From Sphingobium cupriresistens (lineage in GTDB: Bacteria; Pseudomonadota; Alphaproteobacteria; Sphingomonadales; Sphingomonadaceae), in NCBI RefSeq assembly GCF_004152865.1, contig NZ_SEOO01000011.1, positions 45,523 through 109,522 on the forward strand: DNA of 64,000 nucleotides, read 5' to 3'. Position numbers and translations under genes: made by a program. A model generated the notes under the pieces. That model ran no database searches. It was not told where the DNA came from and saw only the letters and a list, made by a program, of their open reading frames with translations. This document shows positions 1-9,398 of the stretch, piece by piece (the stretch's first letter is position 1; the number at the start of each line of letters is the position of its first letter).

Positions 1-16
1 CTGGAACCTTGCGCCG

Positions 17-1207
17 TTATCGCCGTAGAACCGCCCCTGCCACACCGACGCGCAGTTCGGCGCGCACCGGATAGGTGCTGGATGGCAGATGCTGGGTCAT
101 GAAAATGCCGATCAGCCGTGCGAGGGGATCGATCCAGAAATAGGTCGAAAAGACGCCGCCCCAATAATATTCCTGGCTTTCCATGCCCATGGCGAAGCCC
201 AGGCCAAAGCCGACGTCCTGATAATCCGCTTCGCTGAACATCGCGCTGGACATGGTGGACAGGTCGCCACCGCCCGGCAACTGGTTGCTGCGCATCTGCT
301 CCACCGTCTCCGCCGCCAGCAGCCGCACGCCGTCCAACTCGCCGCCGCGCAGCAACATGCGGGCGAAGCGATGATAGTCCGCCGCCGACGAGACCAGCCC
401 GCCGCCGCCCGACAGGAAACGCCCCGTCCGCCGCCAGCCGCTGCGCGCGCCGATGTCCGCGATGGCAAGGCCGCCCGCCTCGTCCAGCCGCCAGGCGTCC
501 GTCATACGGTCCGCCTTGTCATCGGGCAGGACGAAAGTCGTATCGACCATGGCCAGCGGATCGAAGATGCGGGTGCGGAACATCGTCTCCAGATCCATGC
601 CCGACAGTCGCTCGACCACCACGCCCAGCACGTCGCTCGACACCGAATAATTCCAACGCTCGCCCGGCGAAAATTCCAGCGGCAGGGTGGAAAGGTCCGC
701 GACGAACTGGTCGGAGGTCCGCTTCTGCTGGAACTCGTCCAGGCCCAGCTTGCGATAGCGCGCGTCGATCGGGGTCTGGCGTTGCAGGCCATAGGTGAGG
801 CCCGACGTATGCCGCAGCAGGTCGATCATCAGCATCGCCCGTTTGGGCCTGGCGCGATTGGCCTGCCCCACGCGCAGGTCGGCAAATTCGGGGATGACGT
901 CGGTGACGGGCGTATCGAGCGCGACCCTCCCGGACTCCACCAGCATCATGAAGGCCACGGACGTGACCGGCTTGGTCATCGACGCGATGCGAAACAGCGC
1001 GTCGTCGCGCAGCGGTTCGCCGGTCGCCCGCGCCGCGCCGCGCGTCACCGCCACCAGCGGCCGTTCGTCGCGCGACAACAACAATTGCATGTGCGGCAGC
1101 TTGCCGGTCGCCAGATAGGTGCGGTCCAGAAAGCCGACCAGCGCCTCCAGCCTGTTGGCGTCCATCCCCGCGGCCTGACACGCCGCCCTGTCTACACCAT
1201 CCGTCAT
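17..1207 (-). CDS. Serine hydrolase, class C beta-lactamase/esterase family
   Basis: Predicted 396-residue hydrolase of the beta-lactamase/penicillin-binding fold (EstB-like), which usually acts as an esterase or peptidase rather than giving drug resistance. The catalytic SxxK motif is SMTK at about residues 76-79, and a tyrosine motif YSV follows in the context WNYSVSSDVLG. Glycine-rich GGGGLVSS lies near residue 270. I chose the ATG at 1207; an upstream in-frame extension to 1279 encodes arginine-rich sequence typical of non-coding frames. There is no clear signal peptide. The gene is divergent from the sigma factor gene and shares a roughly 130-bp promoter gap with it. The substrate cannot be told from sequence. 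Confidence 0.85.
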   Translation of the reverse strand: MTDGVDRAACQAAGMDANRLEALVGFLDRTYLATGKLPHMQLLLSRDERPLVAVTRGAARATGEPLRDDALFRIASMTKPVTSVAFMMLVESGRVALDTPVTDVIPEFADLRVGQANRARPKRAMLMIDLLRHTSGLTYGLQRQTPIDARYRKLGLDEFQQKRTSDQFVADLSTLPLEFSPGERWNYSVSSDVLGVVVERLSGMDLETMFRTRIFDPLAMVDTTFVLPDDKADRMTDAWRLDEAGGLAIADIGARSGWRRTGRFLSGGGGLVSSAADYHRFARMLLRGGELDGVRLLAAETVEQMRSNQLPGGGDLSTMSSAMFSEADYQDVGFGLGFAMGMESQEYYWGGVFSTYFWIDPLARLIGIFMTQHLPSSTYPVRAELRVGVAGAVLRR

Positions 1208-1339
1208 GCCGATCCTCTTGTCGTGCCGGTCCGCGCTAACCCAGCGACGCCGACAGGTAAACAGCTTGGCCGTTGCCAAGACCCCACCCGCCCCTCTATG
1301 GCAACGCGCCAGAACCGCTTACACTGGACCACCACAGGC

Positions 1340-1852
1340 ATGGCCACCGGCCTCTCCGCAATCTTCATGGCCAACCGCGCCGCCCTGCTCCGCTTTCTGC
1401 GCGCGCGTGGGGCGGGCGAAGATGCCGAGGATCTGTTGCAGGATATGTGGATGAAGCTGGAGGCCAAGGATCTTGGCCCGGTGTCCGATCCGCTGCCCTA
1501 TCTCTATCGCATGGCCAATAATCTGATGCTGGACCGTTATCGCTCCGCCACCCGGCGCGAGCGGCGCGAACAGGATTGGGCGGAGGGCGCGGGCGGCGTG
1601 ATGGCCGACCCGACCGAAGATATCGCCGTCGACGACCGCATGGTCCTCAACGAACAACTCGACCAGGCCCGCGCGGTGCTGCGCGACCTGGGGCCGCGGG
1701 TCGAAATGGTGTTCCGCCGCTTCCGGATCGAGGGAGTCGGCCAGCGCCTGATCGCCGACGAACTGGGGGTTAGCCTGACCACGGTGGAGAAGGACTTGCA
1801 AAAGGCCTATCGGGCGATGCTGACGCTCAAGCAGACACTGGATACGGAATGA
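1340..1852 (+). CDS. ECF sigma factor, FecI type
   Basis: About 170 residues with sigma-70 region 2 (AEDLLQDMWMKL, then YLYRMANNLMLDRYR) and region 4 with a helix-turn-helix (GQRLIADELGVSLTTVEKDL). It should direct RNA polymerase to the promoter of the downstream receptor when released by the FecR protein. The start is uncertain: ATGs at 1298, 1340 and 1367 are in frame and none has a strong Shine-Dalgarno. I prefer 1340 because the conserved helix 'SAIFMANRAALLRFL' follows closely. It heads a sigma, anti-sigma, TonB-receptor set. The reading frame stays open far upstream (from 89), but that part is antisense to the hydrolase gene. Confidence 0.88.
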   Translation: MATGLSAIFMANRAALLRFLRARGAGEDAEDLLQDMWMKLEAKDLGPVSDPLPYLYRMANNLMLDRYRSATRRERREQDWAEGAGGVMADPTEDIAVDDRMVLNEQLDQARAVLRDLGPRVEMVFRRFRIEGVGQRLIADELGVSLTTVEKDLQKAYRAMLTLKQTLDTE

Positions 1853-1907
1853 GCAGGCTGGCGGCGTCTGCCCTAGTACGGGGCGCAAAAGAAACGGGGC
1901 TGGAGCC

Positions 1908-2852
1908 ATGATGAACGAGGAAGCGCTGGGCTGGGTCGTCCGCACGCGCGATCCCGACTTTGCCGATTGGGACGGCTTCACCGCATGGCTGGAGGCTGAT
2001 CCTGCCCATGCGTCGGCCTATGACGCGATGATGCTGGCCGACAGCGAGTTGGACAGCATCCTGCCGCCCGAACCCGTCGTAATGCCGGTCGCGGCGAACG
2101 ATCCGGGCGTGCGCACGCGCCGTCCCCTGCGCTGGATCGGCGGCGGCGCGATTGCCGCCGCACTGGTTGCAACTGTCTCGATCGCTGTCCTCAACCGCAG
2201 CGATATCTACAGCGTCACCACCCGCCCCGGCGAAACCCGCGTCATCGCACTGGACGACGGCACCAGCGTCGCACTCAATGGCGGCACGACGATGCGCTTC
2301 GATCGCAAGGATGCGCGTTTCGCCGCGCTCGACACGGGCGAGGCCGCCTTCACCGTGCGCCATGACGCCGCCAACCCGTTCCGCGTGACCGTGGGCGATA
2401 CGGTGTTCGAAGATGCCGGCACGATATTCAACATCGTCCATACCGACGCCGCGACCCGCATCGGCGTGTCCGAAGGCAAAGTGATCTACAATCCGCAGGC
2501 CGAAGCGATCGCCCTGCCCGCCGGCCGCGCGCTGGCGGAAGATGCGCAGGGCCTGCGCGTCATGGACATCGCCCCCGCCGCGGTCGCCAGTTGGCGCCAG
2601 GGCCGGCTGGTCTATGCCAATGCCGCCGTGGGCGACATCAGCCAGGATATCGGCCGATCGCTGGGCGTCACGCTGACCGCGACGCCGGGCGCGCGGGCGA
2701 TGCGCTTTACCGGCACGATCCGGCTGGACCGCGATCCGGCGCTGTTCTTTGCGCAGGCCGCGCCGCTGATGGGGCTGACCGCCGTGCGGCGGGGCGATGG
2801 CTGGCTCTTGCAGGAAGGGCCGACTAAGGAAGGGAATGGGCCGCAGAGCTGA
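1908..2852 (+). CDS. FecR-family anti-sigma/signal transducer
   Basis: A 314-residue inner-membrane regulator. The N-terminal cytoplasmic part has the FecR N-terminal pattern (ALGWVVRTRDPDF, then DFADWDGFTAWL). One membrane segment lies at roughly residues 75-95 (WIGGGAIAAALVATVSIAVL). The periplasmic FecR domain follows (TRPGETRVIALDDGTSVALN; RPFRV-like DAANPFRVTVGDTVFE). A C-terminal segment resembles the small STN-like domain that contacts the receptor signalling domain. It should hold the sigma factor encoded just upstream until the outer-membrane receptor signals. The receptor start codon lies inside the last codons of this gene, which suggests translational coupling. Confidence 0.88.
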   Translation: MMNEEALGWVVRTRDPDFADWDGFTAWLEADPAHASAYDAMMLADSELDSILPPEPVVMPVAANDPGVRTRRPLRWIGGGAIAAALVATVSIAVLNRSDIYSVTTRPGETRVIALDDGTSVALNGGTTMRFDRKDARFAALDTGEAAFTVRHDAANPFRVTVGDTVFEDAGTIFNIVHTDAATRIGVSEGKVIYNPQAEAIALPAGRALAEDAQGLRVMDIAPAAVASWRQGRLVYANAAVGDISQDIGRSLGVTLTATPGARAMRFTGTIRLDRDPALFFAQAAPLMGLTAVRRGDGWLLQEGPTKEGNGPQS

Positions 2853-5283
2853 CCTCCTTATCGTCACCGCCCCCGCAATCGCGATCGTCTTAGCGACGGC
2901 AACGCCCGCATCCGGGGCGGAAAGACAGGCTATCAGCATCGCCCCCGGCAGGTTGGGCGAGGCGGCGATAGCGCTCGGCCGTCAAACCGGCGCCAGCATC
3001 GGCATGTCGGACCAGTCGCTGGCCGGCATCCGCACCCCCGCCGTGCAGGGCCGGATGAGCGCGGAAGCCGCGCTGAAACAGCTACTAAAGGGCAGCGGCG
3101 CGAAGGCGCAGCGGATTGGCGACAATGGCTGGCGCATCGTGCGCGCCCGCGTCGTGCGCCCCTCGCCATCCGCCGCGCCCGCCCCGATCCAGGCCGCCCC
3201 GGTCGCCGAACAGCCCGCCGCAGAAATCATCGTCACCGCCTCCAAGCGCGACACGCCCCTGCCCCGCTATGCCGGCATGGTGGAGGCGCTGGATGGCGGC
3301 CTGTTCAGCGCGGCGGAGGCGGCGGGCGGCACCGCCACTTTGCTGGCGCGCGTCGCGAGCCTGAGTTCCACCCATGCGGGCGCGGGCCGCAACAAGCTGT
3401 TCATCCGCGCCATCGCGGATTCGGGGGTCGCCGGACCGACCCAGGCGACCACCGGCCAATATCTGGGCGACATGCGCCTGAACTATGCCGCGCCCGACCC
3501 GGACCTGAAGCTCTATGATGTCGGCCGGGTCGAGGTGCTGGAGGGGCCGCAGGGTACGCTCTATGGCGCGGGATCGTTGGGCGGCATCATTCGCGTCATG
3601 CCCAACGCCCCCAATCTGGCCCAATATGGCGGACAAATGTCGGCCGGCCTGTCCGCCACCCAGCATGGCGATCCGGGCGGCGACATCAGTGCGACGCTCA
3701 ACCTGCCGATCGTGTCGGAAAAGCTGGCGCTGCGCGTCGTGGGCTATGGGGTGCAGGATGGCGGCTATATCGACGACGTCAATCGCGGCAAGGATGACGT
3801 CAACCGCACCCGGACCTATGGCGGCCGCGCCGCGTTGCGCTTCGCGCCCGACGCCGACTGGACCATCGACCTGAATGGCGTCTACCAGCATATAGACGGC
3901 GACGACGCCCAATATGCGACCCGGTCGGTCGGGCGTCTGCAACGCGCCTCCGCCGTCGCCCAGCCATATCAATCGGACTATCTGCTCGGCAACCTGCGGA
4001 TCGAGAAACAGTGGGACAATCTCCGCTTCGTGTCGTCCACCGGCTATGTCCGCCATGTCCTGGCCGAAAGCTATGACGCGACCCAGCCGGGCGGGCCACC
4101 CGCCCTGTTCCGCCAGCGCAACAAGGTCGCCATCTTCACGACCGAAAACCGGCTGGTGCGTGACCTGGACAATGGGCTGGGCTGGATATTGGGCGCCTCC
4201 TATCTGCAAAGCACGTCCGACCTCAATCGATCGCTCACCTCCTTCGGCACCGCCGAGATGCAGCCCGTCATCATCCCCGGCGTCGCGATGTTCGGCCGCG
4301 GCATGGCCGCACCGGCGACCGGCGTGCGCAACATGGTCAAGGAAGCGACCCTGTTCGGCGAAGCCTCCTTCGAGCCGGTCAAGGGGCTGATCGCGACCTT
4401 TGGCGGGCGCCTGACCAACAGCCGCCTGTCGGGCGAGGCGCTCGATCCGGTCGCCGCGCTTTCCGACAGCGAACTGGCGCGGGCGGAGGCGCAGGCCGAC
4501 CGCAGCGAAACGATCTTCCTGCCCTCGGCCTCGATTCTGACCGACGCCATCCCCGACGTGACGCTCTACGCCCGCTTTCAGCAGGGCTTTCGCCCCGGCG
4601 GCCTGGCCGTCGACGACCAGCGGGTGCGCCGATTCCAGAACGACCGCGTGTCCACCGTGGAGATCGGCGCGCGCAAGGGCGTGCCGGGCCGCGACCTCTT
4701 CGCCGCGAGCGCCAACATCGCCTATACCGACTGGCGCAACATCCAGGCCGACGTCACCGACCGCATCGGCCTGCCCACCACGGCCAATATCGGCGACGGG
4801 CGCATCTATACGGTCGAAGGGCGCATCGTCGTGCGGCCGACCCCGGCGATCACGCTCGACGGCAGCATCATCTATAATGACAGTCGCCTGACCCAGCCCA
4901 ACGACTATATTCGCGCGCTATCCTATGACGGCCGGTCGCTGACCCTGCCCAATGTCGCCAATCTGGGCGGCCGGATCGCTGTCGATTATAATGCGCAAGT
5001 GGGCGACGCCATGCGCTTCCATCTGTCCGGTTCGGCCCGCTATGTCGGCAAGTCGCGGCTGGGTGTCGGCCCGATATTGGGTCAGACCCAGGGCGATTAT
5101 GTGGACACCAGCCTGTCCGCCAGCCTGACGCGCGGTCCCGTGCAATATTCCCTGTCGCTGACCAACCTGCTCGATAGCAATGGCAATCGCTTTTCATTAG
5201 GCACGCCGTTCGACCTGCGCACTGACTATTATACGCCGCTGCGCCCGCGCACCATCCGTGTCGGGGTCGATTTCGCTTTCTGA
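2836..5283 (+). CDS. TonB-dependent outer-membrane receptor with N-terminal STN signalling domain
   Basis: An 815-residue transducer-type receptor. It has a signal peptide (about 1-27), a secretin/TonB short N-terminal domain (about 30-95: ISIAPGRLGEAAIALGRQTG, then VQGRMSAEAALKQLLKG), a proline/alanine linker, then a plug (EIIVTASKRD, EVLEGPQGTLYGAGSLGGII) and a beta-barrel that ends in phenylalanine (RVGVDFAF). The STN domain marks it as a signalling receptor for the FecI/FecR pair upstream. The start at 2836 has AAGGAAGGG just before it and overlaps the end of the FecR gene by 17 bp. The ligand is unknown. No siderophore biosynthesis or uptake gene is in view, so an iron role should not be assumed. 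Confidence 0.93.
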   Translation: MGRRADLLIVTAPAIAIVLATATPASGAERQAISIAPGRLGEAAIALGRQTGASIGMSDQSLAGIRTPAVQGRMSAEAALKQLLKGSGAKAQRIGDNGWRIVRARVVRPSPSAAPAPIQAAPVAEQPAAEIIVTASKRDTPLPRYAGMVEALDGGLFSAAEAAGGTATLLARVASLSSTHAGAGRNKLFIRAIADSGVAGPTQATTGQYLGDMRLNYAAPDPDLKLYDVGRVEVLEGPQGTLYGAGSLGGIIRVMPNAPNLAQYGGQMSAGLSATQHGDPGGDISATLNLPIVSEKLALRVVGYGVQDGGYIDDVNRGKDDVNRTRTYGGRAALRFAPDADWTIDLNGVYQHIDGDDAQYATRSVGRLQRASAVAQPYQSDYLLGNLRIEKQWDNLRFVSSTGYVRHVLAESYDATQPGGPPALFRQRNKVAIFTTENRLVRDLDNGLGWILGASYLQSTSDLNRSLTSFGTAEMQPVIIPGVAMFGRGMAAPATGVRNMVKEATLFGEASFEPVKGLIATFGGRLTNSRLSGEALDPVAALSDSELARAEAQADRSETIFLPSASILTDAIPDVTLYARFQQGFRPGGLAVDDQRVRRFQNDRVSTVEIGARKGVPGRDLFAASANIAYTDWRNIQADVTDRIGLPTTANIGDGRIYTVEGRIVVRPTPAITLDGSIIYNDSRLTQPNDYIRALSYDGRSLTLPNVANLGGRIAVDYNAQVGDAMRFHLSGSARYVGKSRLGVGPILGQTQGDYVDTSLSASLTRGPVQYSLSLTNLLDSNGNRFSLGTPFDLRTDYYTPLRPRTIRVGVDFAF

Positions 5284-5380
5284 ACAACCATTCATCGCAT
5301 CGCCTGACGGAAGCCACGGTCTGGCGTCGTCCCATGCGCACGCGCGCACTTGATACAGCGCGACACGCAGAGGAGACATC

Positions 5381-8300
5381 ATGCGACATCTATTGGCCTG
5401 CACGGCGATCGCGCCCGTGCTCGTGGCCCTTACCGTGGCCGACGCGGCAGCAGAGACCACCATCAGCACCGCCACCACGACCGCCGTCAAGACCTCCACC
5501 ATAGCCAGCGGCGCGGCCGACGACATCACCATCGGTTCGGCCGGCTCCATCACGCTCACCAGCGGCGCCGCCGTCACGGTCGACAGCGACAATGACGTGT
5601 CGAACACCGGCGCCATCACCATCAACGACGCCGATAATGTGACCGGCATCCTGATCGCGCCGGGAACGACCGGCAATATCACCAACAGCGGCACCATCAC
5701 GCTGACGGAAGACTATAGCGCAGAGGATGAAGACGACGATGGCGATATCGACGGCGCGTTCGCCGAAGGCGCCAACAAGAAGGGCATCTGGATCCAGTCC
5801 GGCGCAGGCCATATCGGCGACATCGCCCATAGCGGGACAATCACGATCGAGGGCAACCAGTCGGCGGGCATCCGCCTGGACGGCGCACTGACGGGCGACC
5901 TGTCCACCAGCGGCGCCATTTCGGTCGTTGGCGACAACAGCCATGGCGTATTGGCCAATGACGTCACCGGCGACGTGACGTTGCGTGGATCGACGTCGGT
6001 GTTGGGCGCCAACAGCATCGGCGCGGCGCTGCTGGGCGATATCGACGGCGCGCTCAAGATCCAGGGCACGATCGTCAGCACCGGCTATCGCAGCACCACC
6101 CGGCCGACCGATACGGACGATCTGGACGCCGACGACCTGCTCCAGGGCGGATCGGCCGTGGTCATTGCCGGCAATGTCACCGGCGGCGTCATTTTCGACG
6201 TGCCGCCGACCGCCAGCGACGATGATGACGAGGACGATACCGACATCGATGATGACGGCCTGACCGACAGCACCGAAGGCGCCGCGTCCGTCGTCACCTA
6301 TGGATCGGCCGCAGCGGTGCAGGTCGGCGCGGCCGACAGCGCCACGACGATCGGCGCGGTGGCGGCCGACAGTTCAGGCTATGGCCTGATTGTCAATGGC
6401 GCGATCGCCGGCTATGGCATCTATGACGGCGTAGACGCCAACGGCCTGGTCGTGGGCGGCCTGGGCGGCGACGTGACCATCGCCAAGGGCATATTGGTCG
6501 ATGGCACGGTCGCGGCGATATCCTATGACAGCAACGCCACCGCGCTGCGGCTCGGATCGGGCGCCAGCACCGGCACGATCGAGGTGAGCGGCGCGGTGGG
6601 CGCCACCGGATCGGCGCTGGAAAACACCAGCGCGCGCGGCATCGTGATCGACGCCGGCGCTTCGGTGGATGCGATCAAGGTCAGCGGTACGGTCGGCGCG
6701 AGCGCGTCGAGCGACGAGGATGGTACAGCCATCGCCATTCTCGATTCGTCCGGCACCCTATCCAGCCTCAGCAATACAGGCGCGATATCCGCCGACGGCG
6801 GCGCGACCAATATCGCGATCGATCTGAGCGCCAATGGCAGCGGCGTCACCGTGACGCAGGCGCTGGCCTCCTCCACCGCCACCGCCCCCAGCATCATCGG
6901 CGACATCCGCCTGGGATCGGGTAACGACGTGCTGACCGTATCGGCCGGCGCGATCACCGGCGACCTCAGCCTGGGCGCGGGGAATGACAGCGTCTCGCTG
7001 TCGGGCACGTCCAGCCTGACCGGCGACATCGCCTTTGGCGCGGGCAATGCCAATCTGACGCTGGCGGACGCCGCCGCCGTCACCGGGGGCGTCGATTTCG
7101 GCGGCGGCGCGGGCACGCTGACGCTGGGCGGCGCCTCGTCGCTGACGGGCGCGATCAGCAATGGGGGCAATATGGCGGCAGTGCTGAACGGCGGCACGCT
7201 GAACGCCACCAATAGCGGCGCCGTGGCGCTCGCTTCGCTCGCCGCCAGCGGCACCTCCACGATCGGCGTCACCATCGACGCCGCCACCGGCGTCAACACC
7301 GTCTATGACGTCGCCGGCGCGGCCAGATTCGCCACCGGCTCGCAGGTGAAGGTCAACCTGACCGAAGTGGGCGGATCGGCCGGCGACTATGTCATCGTGC
7401 GCGCCGGATCGCTCACCGGATCGCCGACGCTCGGCGCCACCACGCTGCTGCCCTATATGTTCAAGGGCAGCGTCGCGGGGGACAGCACGGCTGGCACCGT
7501 CACATTGTCGATCGCGGCCAAGACAGTATCGGAACTGGGCCTGAGCGGATCGACCGCCAGCGCCTATTCGGCGATCTTCAACGCGCTGGACAATGACGCC
7601 GACGTGGCCGATGCCTATCTGGCGGTGACCGACGGATCGACGCTGACCGCCAATCTGCGCCAGATGCTGCCCGACCATGCCGGCGGCACCTTCGAAGCCG
7701 TTACGTCGGGATCGCGCGCGACCGCCCGCATCCTGTCCGACCCCAATGGCATCTACCGCACCAAGGACGGCCGTCTGGGCTTCTGGCTGCAACAGGTCGC
7801 CTTTGGCAGCGCCAAAAGCGTGGGCAGCACCGCCTCCTACGACATCAACGGCTGGGGCGCGGGCGGCGGCCTGGAATATCTGAGCGACATTGGCGCGTTC
7901 GGCGGTTCCTTCGCCTATATCCATGGCAGCGACAGCAGCGGCAGTTCCAACAATGCGGTCGATTCCGACCAGTTCGAACTGGCGGCGCACTGGCGCGGCC
8001 AATGGGGTCCGCTGCTCAGCTTCGCCCGCCTGTCGGCAGCGCGCATCAAGTTCGACGGCAGCCGCCATTTCGAAAGCGGCGATGTCGTGCGCACGGCGGA
8101 CGGCAACTGGAACGGCACGCTGCTGTCCGGCACGGCCGGGGCTTCCTATCAGTGGCAGATGGGCCGTTTCGGCCTGCGTCCCGCGGTCGGCATCGACTAT
8201 TACCGGCTCAAGGAGAATGGCTATAGCGAAAGCGGCGGCGGCGATGCGTTCAACCTGACCGTTCTGGGCCGCACCAGCGACGAACTGACCGCCAACGGCA

Positions 8301-8596
8301 CAGTGACCGCAGGCTACGACTTCGGCAGCCTCGACAAGGCGGATGGCTGGGTCCGGCTGGAACTGGAAGGCGGGCGTCGACAGATCGTGGGCGGGTCGCT
8401 GGGCGACACCAGCGCGTCCTTCAAGGATGGCGACCAGTTCACCCTGGTCGCCGAAGACCGCACCAATGGCTGGACCGGCCGCGCGCGCCTCTATGGCGGC
8501 ACCGACACGTTCCGCGTGGGCGGTGAATTCGGCGCGGAAGAACAACAAAATCACGTCGCCATCTCATTTCGGGCGACGGTTAACTTCGTCCTGTGA
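5381..8596 (+). CDS. Large autotransporter (type V secretion) with acidic passenger
   Basis: 1071 residues. There is a signal peptide (1-25, ending ADAAAE), a Ser/Thr/Gly/Asp-rich passenger that looks like a beta-helix (recurring G-D-[IVL] turns such as TGDLSLGAGNDSVSLSG), and a C-terminal barrel of about 270 residues starting near GFWLQQVAFGSAKSV and ending VNFVL. Two very acidic insertions stand out: near residues 114-125 (EDEDDDGDIDG) and near 285-300 (DDDDEDDTDIDDDGLTDS), the latter like calcium-binding D-x-D-x-D-G loops. AGAGGAGA is a strong ribosome site upstream. It follows the TonB receptor by about 100 bp on the same strand and may be co-regulated. An adhesin or surface-layer role is inference. 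Confidence 0.88.
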   Translation: MRHLLACTAIAPVLVALTVADAAAETTISTATTTAVKTSTIASGAADDITIGSAGSITLTSGAAVTVDSDNDVSNTGAITINDADNVTGILIAPGTTGNITNSGTITLTEDYSAEDEDDDGDIDGAFAEGANKKGIWIQSGAGHIGDIAHSGTITIEGNQSAGIRLDGALTGDLSTSGAISVVGDNSHGVLANDVTGDVTLRGSTSVLGANSIGAALLGDIDGALKIQGTIVSTGYRSTTRPTDTDDLDADDLLQGGSAVVIAGNVTGGVIFDVPPTASDDDDEDDTDIDDDGLTDSTEGAASVVTYGSAAAVQVGAADSATTIGAVAADSSGYGLIVNGAIAGYGIYDGVDANGLVVGGLGGDVTIAKGILVDGTVAAISYDSNATALRLGSGASTGTIEVSGAVGATGSALENTSARGIVIDAGASVDAIKVSGTVGASASSDEDGTAIAILDSSGTLSSLSNTGAISADGGATNIAIDLSANGSGVTVTQALASSTATAPSIIGDIRLGSGNDVLTVSAGAITGDLSLGAGNDSVSLSGTSSLTGDIAFGAGNANLTLADAAAVTGGVDFGGGAGTLTLGGASSLTGAISNGGNMAAVLNGGTLNATNSGAVALASLAASGTSTIGVTIDAATGVNTVYDVAGAARFATGSQVKVNLTEVGGSAGDYVIVRAGSLTGSPTLGATTLLPYMFKGSVAGDSTAGTVTLSIAAKTVSELGLSGSTASAYSAIFNALDNDADVADAYLAVTDGSTLTANLRQMLPDHAGGTFEAVTSGSRATARILSDPNGIYRTKDGRLGFWLQQVAFGSAKSVGSTASYDINGWGAGGGLEYLSDIGAFGGSFAYIHGSDSSGSSNNAVDSDQFELAAHWRGQWGPLLSFARLSAARIKFDGSRHFESGDVVRTADGNWNGTLLSGTAGASYQWQMGRFGLRPAVGIDYYRLKENGYSESGGGDAFNLTVLGRTSDELTANGTVTAGYDFGSLDKADGWVRLELEGGRRQIVGGSLGDTSASFKDGDQFTLVAEDRTNGWTGRARLYGGTDTFRVGGEFGAEEQQNHVAISFRATVNFVL

Positions 8597-8695
8597 CGTC
8601 TTGAACAGGAAAGGACGGGCCACACCCCACAGACCCTCCCGGTCCGTCCCTTCCGCTCCGGCAATATCCCTCCCCAAGGGCGCCGGACATAAAAG

Positions 8696-8732
8696 AGGGG
8701 CGTCGCCGGCCCCCCGGCGGCGCCCCTTTTCT
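8696..8732. terminator. Strong bidirectional intrinsic terminator
   Basis: A 14-bp stem (8696-8709 with 8714-8727, one G-U pair), a CCCC loop, and T-runs on both sides (AAAAG before, TTTTCT after). It ends transcription of the autotransporter gene and of the convergent gene whose stop is at 8741. Confidence 0.9.
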
Positions 8733-8740
8733 GTGGGCGG

Positions 8741-9319
8741 CTACTGCGAACCTTGGCTGATCTGGAGCAGAAGCCGGTTCAGCGCTTCCCGCATGATGTC
8801 GTCAGGCGGCATCGCGTCATTCTTGCTAAGGTCGATTTGAAGCCGGAAGACCTGTTTTTCAGCAGGCGTGCCGGGTCCGCGCGACCAAGCGAAAACAAAA
8901 TCCGCCTTGCCCGAAAGCGCCTGAGTATCGCCCATACCAAAGACACCCCATGACTTGGCGCACAGCTGGACCCGAAGTCCCTGGAAATGGATTTGCAAAT
9001 CGGCAAACGCCCGGCCGGTGCCATCCTGTTCGGACGCGGCCTGTCGCACCATCCTCGCCAGATCTCGCTGTGATCGTACGAAATCCTTGCCGCGTACCGT
9101 GCCTTTGGGAAGACACAACAGACCGGCGCGAACCGGACCAACTGCAGATTCAAGCGGAAAATCGATAGATGTCGTGATGGTTCCACTATCGACGTGCCCG
9201 GATTTCAAGGCAGCATCGGCTGACGCCGAAACCGTATCCCCTTCGGCCGAATTAGGTCGCGCTTCCACGCTTGCAGCATGAACCAGCGCGACCGATGCTA
9301 AGCATGATAGAAATTTCAT
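8741..9319 (-). CDS. Hypothetical secreted protein
   Basis: 192 residues that I do not recognise. An N-terminal signal peptide is clear (MKFLSCLASVALVHAASVEA). The mature part has two cysteines (GLLCLPKG and VQLCAKSWG) that could form a disulphide, and alternating hydrophobic stretches such as TTSIDFPLESAVGPVRAGLLC and KQVFRLQIDLSKND, which suggest a beta-rich fold. It lies 79 bp downstream of gatB on the same strand, so read-through from the gat operon is possible. Base composition is a little lower in G+C than the neighbours. The start ATG at 9319 has GGAGGGACC a few bases upstream. Confidence 0.7.
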   Translation of the reverse strand: MKFLSCLASVALVHAASVEARPNSAEGDTVSASADAALKSGHVDSGTITTSIDFPLESAVGPVRAGLLCLPKGTVRGKDFVRSQRDLARMVRQAASEQDGTGRAFADLQIHFQGLRVQLCAKSWGVFGMGDTQALSGKADFVFAWSRGPGTPAEKQVFRLQIDLSKNDAMPPDDIMREALNRLLLQISQGSQ

Positions 9320-9398
9320 GGTCCCTCCGCGCCCAGGACCATGAAAGCCAATTTCAGCGTCTACTCAAGTCAGAATGTGGCGGTGCGACGCCGGAGCA

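Noticed and set aside
89..1300. Plus-strand frame that runs ahead of the sigma factor gene
   Set aside because: It is antisense to the serine hydrolase and reads as Arg/Ala/His-rich noise; only the part from about 1340 has sigma-factor motifs.
6758..8554. Very long minus-strand open frame opposite the autotransporter
   Set aside because: Composition is Gly/Ala/Arg-rich with no family likeness; it mirrors the codon bias of the real plus-strand gene in high-G+C DNA.
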